Assembly: GCA_965221405.1 (NCBI GenBank) | Contig: CBDCSE010000003.1 | Coordinates: 682,001-746,000, forward strand | From: JAPOUP01 sp965221405 | GTDB lineage: Bacteria > Pseudomonadota > Alphaproteobacteria > Rhodobacterales > Rhodobacteraceae | Length of the DNA stretch: 64,000 nt | Reading direction: 5' to 3' | Part shown: positions 54,526 through 63,127 of the stretch, one piece after another | How positions within the stretch are numbered: the stretch's first letter is position 1 | Layout: each line of letters begins with the position of its first letter | Made by a program: the position numbers and the translations under genes | The notes under the pieces: model-generated | What the model was told of the DNA's origin: nothing | The model's database searches: none | What the model saw: the letters and a program-made list of their open reading frames with translations, nothing else

Positions 54526-55355
54526 ATGCCCGAGGGCCAGCGCCACCTGACCCATACCGGGAGATGCCAGATCCACGCGCTGAGGGAAAGCGGGATCTCC
54601 GACGCGGCGATCGCCCGCCAGCCGGGGCGTGACCGCACGACGGTCTGGCGCGAGGTGCGCCGGAACTCCGGAAAGCGCGCCTGCCGGCACGCCCAGGCGC
54701 AGCGCAGGGCGGAGACGCGCCGCCGCTCCGCCTCGTCGGTGCCCAGCAGGATGACGCCGGAGCTGTGGCGCATGGTGGAGGAGCGGCTGGTGCGGGGCTG
54801 GAGCCCCGAGCAGGTCGCCGGGCGGCTGCGCCTTGAGGGCCACCCGGTGGCGGGCCGGCAGTGGACATGCCGGCACGTCCACGCCGACCGCAGGGCCGGG
54901 GGCGGGCTGTGGCGGCACCTGCGGCGCCGGGGAAAGAGGCCGAACCGCAGGGGCGGGGCCCACGCGGGCCGGGGCCACATCCCGGGCCGGGTGGACATCC
55001 CGGAGCGTCCGGCGGTGGTGGAGGCGAAGGCGCGGGTCGGCGACCGGGAGGCCGACACGATCGTGGGCGCCGGCCACAGCGGCGCCGTGGTGTCCCTGGT
55101 TGACCGGGCGAGGAGATACACGCTCCTGCGGCGCGTCGACAGGAAGACGGCGGCCGCGGTCGGGGCCGCCATGACCGGCCTTCCGGGGCCGCACCGCGAC
55201 GCCGTGCACACGGTCACCGCCGACAGCGGCAGGGAGTTCGCGGACCACGCGCGGGTGGCCGGGGCGCTCGGCGCAAGGTTCTTCTTCGCCCGCCCCTACC
55301 ACTCCTGGGAACGGGGCCCGACCGGGCACACCAACGGCCTCGTATGCTCAGCGAA
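54526..55355 (+). pseudogene. IS30-family transposase, 5' part
   Basis: This frame has the N-terminal HTH (HLTHTGRCQIHALRESGIS, DRTTVWREVRRNSG), SPEQVAGRLRLEGH, and the DDE core with EADTIVGAGHSG (first Asp), TVTADSGREFADH (second Asp) and HSWERGPTGHTNGLV (catalytic Glu). It then changes to an unrelated frame and stops. The C-terminal portion reappears 1.4 kb downstream, with the IS110 remnant between. GC content is very high and several residues deviate from the family in the L-to-P, K-to-R sense. Confidence 0.65.
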
Positions 55356-55649
55356 CCGGCACTGACCGGGGGAGGTGGCTTTGCGGAAGTCGGGGGCGGA
55401 GTCCTGTGGAAAAGCCGTCCCCTGCTCCCGCCGCCCTCCCGGTCGGTGCCGGGTCCGGGGCCGCCGCCGCCCGGCCTGGCGGCGGCGGAGCGGGGCCCGG
55501 CACCGCAGGACGGGTCAGACCGGAACGGCCCTGGATCGCATTCGCGGATCCGTGGTGGAGCGTGACCGGCCCGTCCTCCCGTCAGCCTCCCGCGTCCCGA
55601 TGGATGCCGGGTCCGGGAACCGGACCGTCACGGGCACGGGAGCGGGAGA

Positions 55650-56597
55650 CCATGACCACCGCAGGCGCCGGGATGGACGTGCGCGGGAAGACGCCGGACA
55701 TCCACGTCAACGGGCGGGACGGTACCGCCACCAGCGACACCGACGGCCCGCGCGGGGTCGCCCGCCTCCTCAGGGAGGGCGGCGTGAAGCGGGCCGTCAT
55801 GGAGGCCACGGGGCGGATGCACCGGGGCGTCGCGCGGTCGCCGCGCGACCGGGGCTTCCGGGCCGTCACCGTCAACCCGCGCCAGTGCCGGGACCTCCCC
55901 AGGCCCGGCGGCGCGCCGGGGAGGACCGACAGGGCCGGCGCGGGGGTGCCCGCGGCCCCCGCGCCGCGTTCCCGGACATGGCGGCCACGGCGCCGGCCGA
56001 CGTGACGGTTGACAGGCTCCGCGACATGCCGGGCCTGCGCGGGGCCCCCGTCGGCCGGCGCGCCGGGCCGAGGCGGTTCCCGCCGGGGTCGGAGAGCCCG
56101 ATCCGGAAGGGCCGGTCACGGGGGTGCTTGAGGAACCGGCCGCCGCCGTCAGCGGGTATGGCCGACGTACCGGGGCGCCTGTCAGGGGCTCCGGGGATCC
56201 CGCCGCAGGCCACCCGGTCCTGGCCCCGGTGCCGGGTATCGGCCCGGTCACGGCGGCGTCCCCGGTCGCCTGGATGGGCGGGCCGGGCGCGATCGGCAGC
56301 CGCCAGGCCGCGGCGCCGGGCGGCGTGGCGCCGATCGCCCGCGACAGCGGGACGCTCAAGGGCGGGCGCCACATAGGCGGCGGACGCAGGCGTCCGAGGG
56401 ATGTGCCTCGCATGGCGGCGATGGCGGCCTGCATGTCCGACCCGGAGATGAAGGCGCTGTACGGGCGGCTCCGGGAAAGGGCAAGGCACCACAAGGTCGC
56501 CGTGACCGCGGTCATGCGCGGGCCCGTCGTGACCGCGAACGTCCTCCTGCGCGACCGGCGCATGTGGGAGGACAGGTCGGTGCCCGCCGCCGGCTGA
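55650..56597 (+). pseudogene. IS110-family transposase remnant inserted in IS30
   Basis: The frame MTTAGAGMDVRGKTPDIHVNG, VMEATGRMHRGV, DRGFRAVTVNPRQCRDL is the RuvC-like N-terminal region of IS110-family transposases. A second frame gives PVLAPVPGIGPVTAASPVAWMG, GTLKGGRHIGGGRRRPRD and VTAVMRGPVVTANVLLRDRRMW, the Tnp20 domain with H-x-G-G-G-R-R. One or more frameshifts break the middle. The N-terminal D-x-x-G-K-T segment matches, but many positions look like transition-type changes. G+C is high: 50 of 60 bases in 55861-55920. Confidence 0.7.
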
Positions 56598-56734
56598 CGC
56601 CCGGCGCCGGGCGAACCGCCCGCGCCTGCCCGCACGGCATCCGCCGGTGGAAAGCGGTGCGCGGAACCCGGATCCGGTGGCCCGCAGACCGAAGGAAAAG
56701 CCCGGATCCGGGCCTGGACCGAAACATGGATGCT

Positions 56735-56888
56735 GGTGCGGGGGTACCTGCCCAAGGGCACGGACCTGCGCAGGGTCACGGACGCGGAGGTCAGGGCCGT
56801 GCAGGACCGCCTGAACGGGCGTCCCAGGAAGGCGCTGGCCTGCCTGACGCCGGCGGAGGCGTTCCTGCGGGCGCGGCCTCCCTGACCG
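56735..56888 (+). pseudogene. IS30-family transposase, 3' part (continuation)
   Basis: RGYLPKGTDLRRVTDAEVRA, VQDRLNGRPRKAL, and LTPAEAFLRARP correspond to the end of IS30 transposase, directly following the point where the 5' part at 54.5-55.4 kb breaks off (x-x-H-T-N-G-L-V | R-x-Y-x-P-K-G-T-D). The IS110 remnant between the two fits an insertion into IS30. Stop at the usual place. Confidence 0.6.
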
Positions 56889-57288
56889 GCGCCGCCCCGT
56901 CGCGGGGGGCACGGACGGGACTTTCCGGAGTGGCGCCGGGGTTCATTGCCCGACACATAGAGCCAAGCGTGGTATATTGACCCCCGTAAAACGGGATCAG
57001 AAGAGAACCGCCGCCTGGTGTCTCAGTAGGCGGCTTTAAGCCGCCTCCCCCGGTCGGTTCCGGGGCCGTCCCGGCCCTCACATCGGTCAGTTGGTCACAC
57101 AGCCCACATGCGTTCTCCAGGCGCTATCCGGTATAGTATGGTATACTCGTAGCCATCCGCGCTGTCCGTCCGCGCCCACTGGCCGGAGCTGTTCCGGGCC
57201 CCGGACAGGCCATCGATCGCGAGCGCCGGGAGGCGCTCGCCGAGCTGACCCTCGAAGCCCAGATCCGGGACATGGTATATGGCACCCG
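56889..57288. other. Non-coding with strong hairpin and TA remains
   Basis: A perfect 9-bp stem with one loop base, AGGCGGCTTTAAGCCGCCT, lies at 57028-57046 after a CCCCGTAAAACGGG dyad at 56983-56996. The structured stretch is unexplained. At 57205-57288 a frame with REALAELTLEAQIRDMVYG resembles the end of an antitoxin upstream of the PIN fragment. No intact gene. Confidence 0.4.
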
Positions 57289-57475
57289 GTGACCGGCCTC
57301 ACGGCCCTCCTCGGCGCCAACATTCTCTACCCCGGGTCTGTGCGGGACATTTTTCTGGAACTGGCCTCAAGCAGACGCCTGCGCAGCGGGGAGACCTCGA
57401 TGACCCCGGTTCGGCGTGGATTTCCGCAGCGTCCTGCCGAACCGGCTTCGGTGAACGGCGGGCCCCGGTGAGCCA
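57289..57475 (+). pseudogene. PIN-domain toxin N-terminal fragment
   Basis: From a GTG, the frame reads VTGLTALLGANILYPGSVRDIFLEL, the typical start of PIN-domain toxins of the D-A-N-V-L-Y-P type, here with Gly in place of the catalytic Asp. A second frame continues DDPGSAWISA. The remaining domain is missing. The upstream antitoxin-like tail ends at the same point (TGA overlapping GTG), so the pair was once a TA operon. Confidence 0.5.
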
Positions 57476-57667
57476 GCCGGGCGTCTGCGAACCGGGATGA
57501 CGGAGTCCGCGCCGGGCCGTAGCCGCCCGGCCGTCAGTCGTGCGCATCCGGAACGCCCGCCCCATGAAGCGCGACCGAAACGGCTGTCAGCCGGCCAACA
57601 AATCCGTTAGCGGGAATCGCACCCCCTATGTCGCACTCTGTTCCTTTATTGGGATATACCCTATATG

Positions 57668-58790
57668 CTATACTCGCTGAACTGAACTGGACCGTACTCG
57701 GGCCCGATTCGCCCCGCCGCATGGCCGGATCCGCTGTCCGGCCATGCGGTGTCCGTCATGGGTGACCACCCGGAAGCTGCCGGTGACGGATTCCGCGATG
57801 GCCTCCCGTTCACGGGGAAGGGCCCCGTCGGGGAACCTCAGGATCGCCCCGGTGGACCGGCGCGGGTCCGCGTGGAGCCGGTCACGCCTCACGTGGCGGT
57901 GCATGACCCCCCACAGGCGCCCGGTGGGGTCGGGTGCGGCGCGTGGGGCGGCGGGAAGCGCGGCCGGACGCGGCATCCCGGCCGCTCCAGGAAGGGCCTG
58001 GGCGCCCTCGCGTGACGGTGGCGGGCGTTGTCCGGCAGGACGTGGACCGCCCCGCCGCCGGGACGGGCGCGCTCCGGTTCCCGGGAAGCCGCGGAGCCGT
58101 GGCGGCGCCGGTCCGCCCGCCCCCGCCCGTCGCGGGCTCCACCGTCCCCGGATCCGGCGCCCCGTGCGGGTCCGGCGCCGCCGTCCCGTGGTGGACCTGA
58201 CCGCGGGCCCGTCCCCGCGGAGGACCCGGCCGTGGGCCGGACGGCCCTGCCATCCGGGGCGCGCCGCGTCGGGGAGGACGGTCGCCCCGTCGGGCGGCGC
58301 GTCCCGCACCGTCCGCCCGCACTTCCGCATGAAGGCCTCCCGCCCCGCCCTGTCGGCCTGCCCGGGCAGCGGTTCCGGCCTGACGTGACCGGATCCCGGC
58401 CGGTGCGTCGGCCCCATGGCGCCGCCGCGGGCGTACCCCTGGCCGAAGCCCGGCGGGATGATGTCCCGCACCCCGCTGGTGCCGCGCGGCGGGCTGTCCG
58501 GCGGCGTCTCCCGGTGCGACGCCTCCCGGGCCCGCGCCGGCTTTCCCCCACGCTCCGGACACGCCGCCGGGTCCACCGGGGCGAGCCCCGTCCCGCCGAA
58601 CCCGCGCGGCCAGCCGCGCACCGTGTCGGGACCGGGATGGAGGAACCCGCGGACCTGGCGGACGCCGTTTCCGTCACCGGGCGCCACCAGCGCGTCCGCG
58701 CGCCGCATCTCGGCACCCCGGCCCCGCGTCCGCGCATGACCGCCAGCAGCGCCCCGCGCTGCTCCGGTGTCAGGATGCTTCCGTACATGC
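57668..58790 (-). pseudogene. IS630-family transposase, long degenerate copy (copy B)
   Basis: Minus-strand frames give a start MYGSILTPEQRGALLAVMRG, then RADALVAPGDGNGVRQV, DPDTVRGW-like, GTSGVRDIIPPGFGQGYARG and the shared APDPTGRLWGVMHRHV...FRVVTHDGHRMAG end. Together these span a full IS630-type transposase, but the reading frame changes several times. The last 400 bases match copy A at 2.4 kb; the differences I could place are 13 transitions, 2 transversions and one small indel. Composition is extremely GC-rich. A 558-codon open frame across this region is a compositional artefact. Confidence 0.65.
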
Positions 58791-58924
58791 CATCGCCTGT
58801 ATTCTGTTCTGACCGCTCTTTTCCGGGGCATATGGACCGTTCCGCGAATCATGCCAGACCTTAAGGGCGAATTCATGATTCCGAGTATATCATGATCCAT
58901 GGAGTGCGTCGTGACGAGTGCGTC

Positions 58925-59347
58925 GTGACCGATACCGATACCAATGTGTTCGCGTCCGCCATCATGGCGGCGGCGGGAGCGCCCCGGTATTTCCTGCGGT
59001 CGGTGCTGCATGGCGAGATTGTTCCCGTTGTCGGTTACGCGCTGTTCTCCGAGTATGAGGATGTTCTCTCGCGCAAGGACATGTGGAAAGGGAGTCTGTT
59101 GGACCGGGCCGAACGTGAGGCACTGCTCGATGCGGTGATGGGGGTGTCGCTGTGGATACCGGTATATTTCCTGTGGCGTCCGAACCTTGCCGATGAGGGC
59201 GACAACCATGTTCTGGAACTTGCGGTCGCAGGCGGGGCAGGGACCATCATCACGGCGAACAAACGGGATTTCGGGCGAAGTGACCTGCGCTTTCCGTCGG
59301 TTCGAATCGAAAGTGCCGGGGAGTTCCTGGAAAGGAGAAGTCAATGA
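58925..59347 (+). CDS. PIN-domain toxin of a TA pair
   Basis: The 140-residue protein reads VTDTDTNVFASAIMAAAGAP (first acidic pair and conserved Asn), SEYEDVLSRKDM (Glu), and DEGDNHVLELAVAGGAGTIITANKRDF (terminal Asp pair), as in the PIN family of putative toxin components. Start: GTG 58925 places the conserved D-T-N-V-F at the N-terminus; an in-frame ATG lies at 58892, but a 14-base tandem duplication sits between them. The stop overlaps the antitoxin ATG. RNase activity is inferred. Confidence 0.75.
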   Translation: MTDTDTNVFASAIMAAAGAPRYFLRSVLHGEIVPVVGYALFSEYEDVLSRKDMWKGSLLDRAEREALLDAVMGVSLWIPVYFLWRPNLADEGDNHVLELAVAGGAGTIITANKRDFGRSDLRFPSVRIESAGEFLERRSQ

Positions 59348-59595
59348 GCACGCTCACCATCCATCTACCGGATGACCGGCATGAACGCCTCAAGGCGCTG
59401 GCCCTGCACCGCGGGCTCAGTCTCGACAGGCTGTTCGAGGAGTTCTCGGTCAGGGCCCTGACCGAGCACGATGTGGAGGCGCGTTTCCGGGTGCGGGCCG
59501 CCGCCGGAAATCCGGATGAGGGACTCGACATCCTGGACAGGCTGGATGCACGGTTCGGGATTGGTTCGACGGTGTCCGGCACACGCTCTTACTGA
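59344..59595 (+). CDS. Ribbon-helix-helix antitoxin
   Basis: This 83-residue protein starts MSTLTIHLPDDRHERLKALA, a typical CopG/RHH N-terminal strand and helix (T-I-x-L-P-D), followed by GLSLDRLFEEFSVRALTE and a C-terminal toxin-binding region DILDRLD. It overlaps the PIN toxin gene by the ATGA at 59344; toxin precedes antitoxin here. It should autoregulate through RHH binding. The module appears intact and close to its downstream sequence. Confidence 0.72.
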   Translation: MSTLTIHLPDDRHERLKALALHRGLSLDRLFEEFSVRALTEHDVEARFRVRAAAGNPDEGLDILDRLDARFGIGSTVSGTRSY

Positions 59596-60006
59596 TGGAA
59601 GCGGAGCCGCGCCAATGACCGCGCACCAGAGACAGTCGCCAGGATCGATGAGGTCGGCGAAAGTCTCGGTACGGAACGCGGTTCGTTTTCCGGATTTTCG
59701 GTTCGAGGAGGCAGTTCGTTGTCAAGAGAAACCCGCTTGGGACGGCCTTGAGCATGGTTGGCATGGTTCCGGGGGTATCTCAGATTTCTGACAACCGACT
59801 CATCTGGCCCGTTCGTACCGGCCGGGAGTTCCCGTTTTGCCGGTCAAGCGGGGACGGGAAGGGTGCGACACGCGCGGGTGTCAAAAATCTGGCTAAACCC
59901 GCATGGTTCTGGCCTACTTGACAGCCGTCCGCCACAGCATAAGATCAGGGTCTTCTATACGGCCCGGGGTCAGGTGCCCGTGTGTCCAGTTTTGAGAGGC
60001 TATAAA
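59596..60006. other. Intergenic upstream of the regulator gene
   Basis: No supportable gene. An in-frame extension of the regulator reaches back to 59758 but lacks family features; I treat it as leader. Confidence 0.4.
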
Positions 60007-61431
60007 TTGCCCAAGCATGAATTCCCATGGTCCAAAGGCAACGAAGTGCTGCTGGCCACCCTCGAGGAAATTGAACTTCCCGAACGCTTGATCATGGCAA
60101 TGAAACGGGAAAATATCCGTCTTGTCGGAGAATTTGTCCAGCTGACCGAGTCCGAGATCCTCCAGAGGCGGGGACTTGGAACGAAATCACTTCAGGTGGC
60201 CACTGAAATTCTTGCCGGTCTCGAGCTTTCCACCGGAATGGTACTGAACGGATGGTCCACCGAGCACGCCCTTGAGGCGCGACGGAAAATGGGGCGGCAA
60301 CTCCAGACACGGCTCTTTGGGCTGGTCCGGCCCGAGTGGAGCGGACATCGGTCTCTCGAGAGCGAGCTTCATGCCCTTCTGCTTGAGGTCACGCATGAAA
60401 GAAATGCTGAAATGCTGTCCCTGCTGTATGGCTTCAACGAGCATGGTCCGCAGACCCTCGAAAGCACGGGGCAGCGGTATGGCCTTACAAGGGAGAGGGT
60501 TCGCCAGATCGCGGCAAAGGTCGAGGGCAGGCTGGTGTCGGTCTGGCGCCCGACAAGATGTCTGTTCACCGCCCGCGACCTTCTTAATTCCGGACTGGCG
60601 CGGCCATTCAGCGCAGCGGAGTTCTCGGAAGCGGCCAGGAAGGCAGGCATCACCGAAATCGCGTTCCACGTGGGAGGTGCCATCAGGGCACTTGAACTGG
60701 TTGGTGAACCGAACACCATAGATAGCTTCAAGGTTGGTCATACCATTGTATACGGTGACCGTTCCGACAGAAGATTCCTCGAGACCGTGTTGAATCAGGT
60801 CAGGAAGGACACAACCGCGCGGGGTTGCGTCGAAATCGAACGTTTGGCGCAACTGCTGGCCTCTGCGAAAGCGAAACCGGATGAGATTCGCAGACTGCTG
60901 TCGGGTTTCGGCGAAATTGCCTGGCTCGATGACCAAAAGACATGGCTGATGTCCACGGCGGTCTCTCGAAACAGGCTGGCCAACGTCACGAGCGGGATAT
61001 TGTCAGCGCTTCCCTCGCTTGAGATCAAATCACTGCATGCATCGCTTCAGCGCCCCAGACGGATTACGCTCGTTCCGCCGGAATCGGTCCTCGCGGCCTT
61101 TCTTGAGGTAAACGGAATCGCTAGGGTGAAGAGCGGTCGCGCACATGCTCTCCCGGGTACCGCGGAGAGGGAACTCGGCCTCAACGACAAGGCATTCGTC
61201 AAGGCTCTGAGGGAGCTTGGTAGCCCGGTGGCCCGGGAGGAATTGGAGGAATACTGCGTTGAACGGCTCGGGGTGAACGTCAGGAGCTTCTACGTTAACC
61301 TGAGCTATTCGCCACTTGTCGTCAAGGTTGCGCCGGGTGTGTTTTCCCTTCTCGGGAAGACCGTGGACCCGGAGCAGGTGAAACGGCTGAGGTCGCGGAT
61401 CGACAGGGACCGGAAGAGAAATTCCGGATGA
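60007..61431 (+). CDS. AlphaCTD/sigma4-like DNA-binding regulator
   Basis: The start is taken as TTG 60007, preceded by GAGAGG 7 bases upstream; first residues then read LPKHEFPWSKGN. Residues about 37-78 (ENIRLVGEFVQLTESEILQR, GLGTKSLQVATEILAGLEL) resemble the helix-hairpin-helix of the RNA polymerase alpha C-terminal domain. Residues 130-178 (ERNAEMLSLLYGF, GPQTLESTGQRYGL, TRERVRQIAAKVEGRL) resemble sigma70 region 4 with its recognition helix. About 300 more residues include winged-helix-like segments ending FYVNLSYSPLVVKVAPGVFSLLG, similar to the Y-x-L-R-G end of HARE-HTH-type domains. Related proteins exist in alphaproteobacteria; function unknown. Total 474 residues. Confidence 0.65.
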   Translation: MPKHEFPWSKGNEVLLATLEEIELPERLIMAMKRENIRLVGEFVQLTESEILQRRGLGTKSLQVATEILAGLELSTGMVLNGWSTEHALEARRKMGRQLQTRLFGLVRPEWSGHRSLESELHALLLEVTHERNAEMLSLLYGFNEHGPQTLESTGQRYGLTRERVRQIAAKVEGRLVSVWRPTRCLFTARDLLNSGLARPFSAAEFSEAARKAGITEIAFHVGGAIRALELVGEPNTIDSFKVGHTIVYGDRSDRRFLETVLNQVRKDTTARGCVEIERLAQLLASAKAKPDEIRRLLSGFGEIAWLDDQKTWLMSTAVSRNRLANVTSGILSALPSLEIKSLHASLQRPRRITLVPPESVLAAFLEVNGIARVKSGRAHALPGTAERELGLNDKAFVKALRELGSPVAREELEEYCVERLGVNVRSFYVNLSYSPLVVKVAPGVFSLLGKTVDPEQVKRLRSRIDRDRKRNSG

Positions 61432-61555
61432 AAGACCCGTCCCGCTCCTTCGGTTGATGTCATTTCGGCGCCTCCGGCCCGGAGCGGCTTGACTGTGGGG
61501 GCGGTTCCGAAGCAAATGCGGCGGCAGTAAACAGCCCAGGAAAGAGAGTATCCCA

Positions 61556-62155
61556 ATGGCATTTGAACTACCCGATCTACCGTACGCACACGACGCTCTG
61601 GCCGACATTGGAATGTGTCGGGAAACGCTGGAGTACCATCACGACCTCCACCACAAGGCTTATGTCGATAACGGAAACAAACTGGTTTCCGGAACGGAAT
61701 GGGCCGGGAAAAGCCTGGAGGAAATCGTTGTAGGAACCTATCAGGCAGACGCGGTTGCACAGAACGGAATTTTCAACAACATCAGCCAGCTTTGGAACCA
61801 CAATCAGTTCTGGGAGATGATGGGACCAGGCCAATCGTCCATCCCGTCCGAGCTCGAATCCGCCCTTAAGGAAAGTTTCGGTTCGGTGGAGACCTTCAGG
61901 GAGCGTTTCGTCGCCGCAGGTGTCGGCCAGTTCGGTTCGGGCTGGTGCTGGCTCGTCTCCGACACCGACGGTGCGCTTAGGGTGACGAAGACGGAGAACG
62001 GCGTCAATCCGTTGTGTTTCGGCCAGACCGCACTGCTCGGATGCGATGTGTGGGAGCATTCCTACTACATTGATTTCCGCAACAGGCGTCCGGCCTATCT
62101 CGAGAACTTTCTTGATAATCTCGTGAATTGGGAGAACGTGGCTTCCAGGCTCTGA
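61556..62155 (+). CDS. sodB: Fe/Mn superoxide dismutase
   Basis: SodB converts superoxide to O2 and H2O2 in the cytoplasm. The 199-residue protein has metal ligands in LEYHHDLHHKAY (first His), QLWNHNQFW (second His), and CDVWEHSYYIDF (Asp and His). GQFGSGWCWLV and YLENFLDNLVNW are usual. Aromatic pattern and NNISQLWNHNQFWEMM suggest the Fe-type. AGGAAAGAGAG precedes the start. A 13-bp perfect hairpin follows the gene at 62176-62204. Confidence 0.94.
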   Translation: MAFELPDLPYAHDALADIGMCRETLEYHHDLHHKAYVDNGNKLVSGTEWAGKSLEEIVVGTYQADAVAQNGIFNNISQLWNHNQFWEMMGPGQSSIPSELESALKESFGSVETFRERFVAAGVGQFGSGWCWLVSDTDGALRVTKTENGVNPLCFGQTALLGCDVWEHSYYIDFRNRRPAYLENFLDNLVNWENVASRL

Positions 62156-62175
62156 TCCTGATGAGGTGGTGACGT

Positions 62176-62204
62176 GGGATGCGCCGCCTGAGGCGGCGCA
62201 TCCC
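62176..62204 (+). terminator. Perfect 13-bp hairpin after sodB
   Basis: GGGATGCGCCGCC - TGA - GGCGGCGCATCCC is a perfect inverted repeat with a 3-base loop located 21 bases after the sodB stop. There is no U-tract, so it is likely a 3' stabilising hairpin or a Rho-independent terminator of non-standard type. Confidence 0.6.
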
Positions 62205-62439
62205 GTGACGTAAGCCAGGATGACTCTACGGCTATCTGGCGGCGCTGACCCTGTCAGATCGGGTCCGTGCCTTAAGGGTGTTTGTCGCACGATGGTCGCC
62301 ATTCTGTCAGGCCCGTCCGGTTGACGTTCCATTCAGTACCCGCGCCGAAGCGTTCGTGGCTACATATGCCGTCGCTGATCGTGGGAACCCCTTCCGTCCG
62401 GTTGTGGTTACAGACCAGGACCGGACTGTGACCGGAGGT

Positions 62440-63127
62440 ATGGTGCGGGGTATCGCCGCGGCGCTGGTCGCCAACGTGATATGGGGTCTTTCTCCACTTT
62501 TCTACAAGGCACTCTCACATGTGCCCACGCTGGAGGTGCTTTGCCATCGCACGCTCTGGTCGTTGGTGTTTTTCGGGTTCGTGCTTATCGCCGGAAGACG
62601 ATTGCGCGAACTCGGAGGGGTTTTGGGCAAGCCGACCGCGTTCATGGCCAGCGCGTTTGCGGCATCGATGATCGGAGCCAACTGGTTCCTGTTCATATGG
62701 TCAGTTCAGGAGGGCCGCGCGGTCGAGGCGAGCCTTGGATACTATATTTTCCCGTTGGTTTCGGTCGTCCTGGGTGTCGTGTTCTTCCGCGAGAGGATGA
62801 ATTCGGCGCGGCTGGTCTCCCTTGTGCTCGTGTCGGCCGCTGTTTGCCTGTTGACATGGGGTTTTGGTGCGCTGCCATTCGTCTCCTTGGCTCTGGCACT
62901 CACGTTTGGAGCCTACAGCGTCGCGAAGAAGAATGCCGTTGCCGGGCCGGTGGTGTCAGTAACAGCCGAAGTCGCGCTTCTGGCGCCAGTCGCCCTGGTT
63001 TGGCTCTCGGGCGTTCACTTTCTCGGTTGGGCAGGGCAGGGAACCGGGGCATTCGGGCGCACTTTCGCCGATAGCCTGCTTCTGGCGTTTTGTGGGCCAA
63101 TTACCGCGACGCCGCTGATCCTTTCTT
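62440..63127 (+). pseudogene. rarD: RarD-type EamA transporter, cut by IS1634-family element
   Basis: MVRGIAAALVANVIWGLSPL opens the first of about eight predicted membrane segments of a DMT-superfamily RarD permease; LEVLCHRTLWSLVF, GANWFLFIWSVQEGRAVEAS and LGYYIFPLVSVVLGVVFFRE are characteristic. The sequence is interrupted after about 229 residues at GPITATPLIL, roughly 65 residues before the family's usual end, where the second IS1634 copy begins. The remaining part would lie outside the window. GGAGG is right before this ATG, so GTG 62428 is an alternative start. Confidence 0.85.

Noticed and set aside
57668..59344. 558-codon minus-strand frame
   Set aside because: Crosses the PIN toxin gene antisense and an IS630 remnant that changes frame several times; long because stop codons are rare at this G+C.
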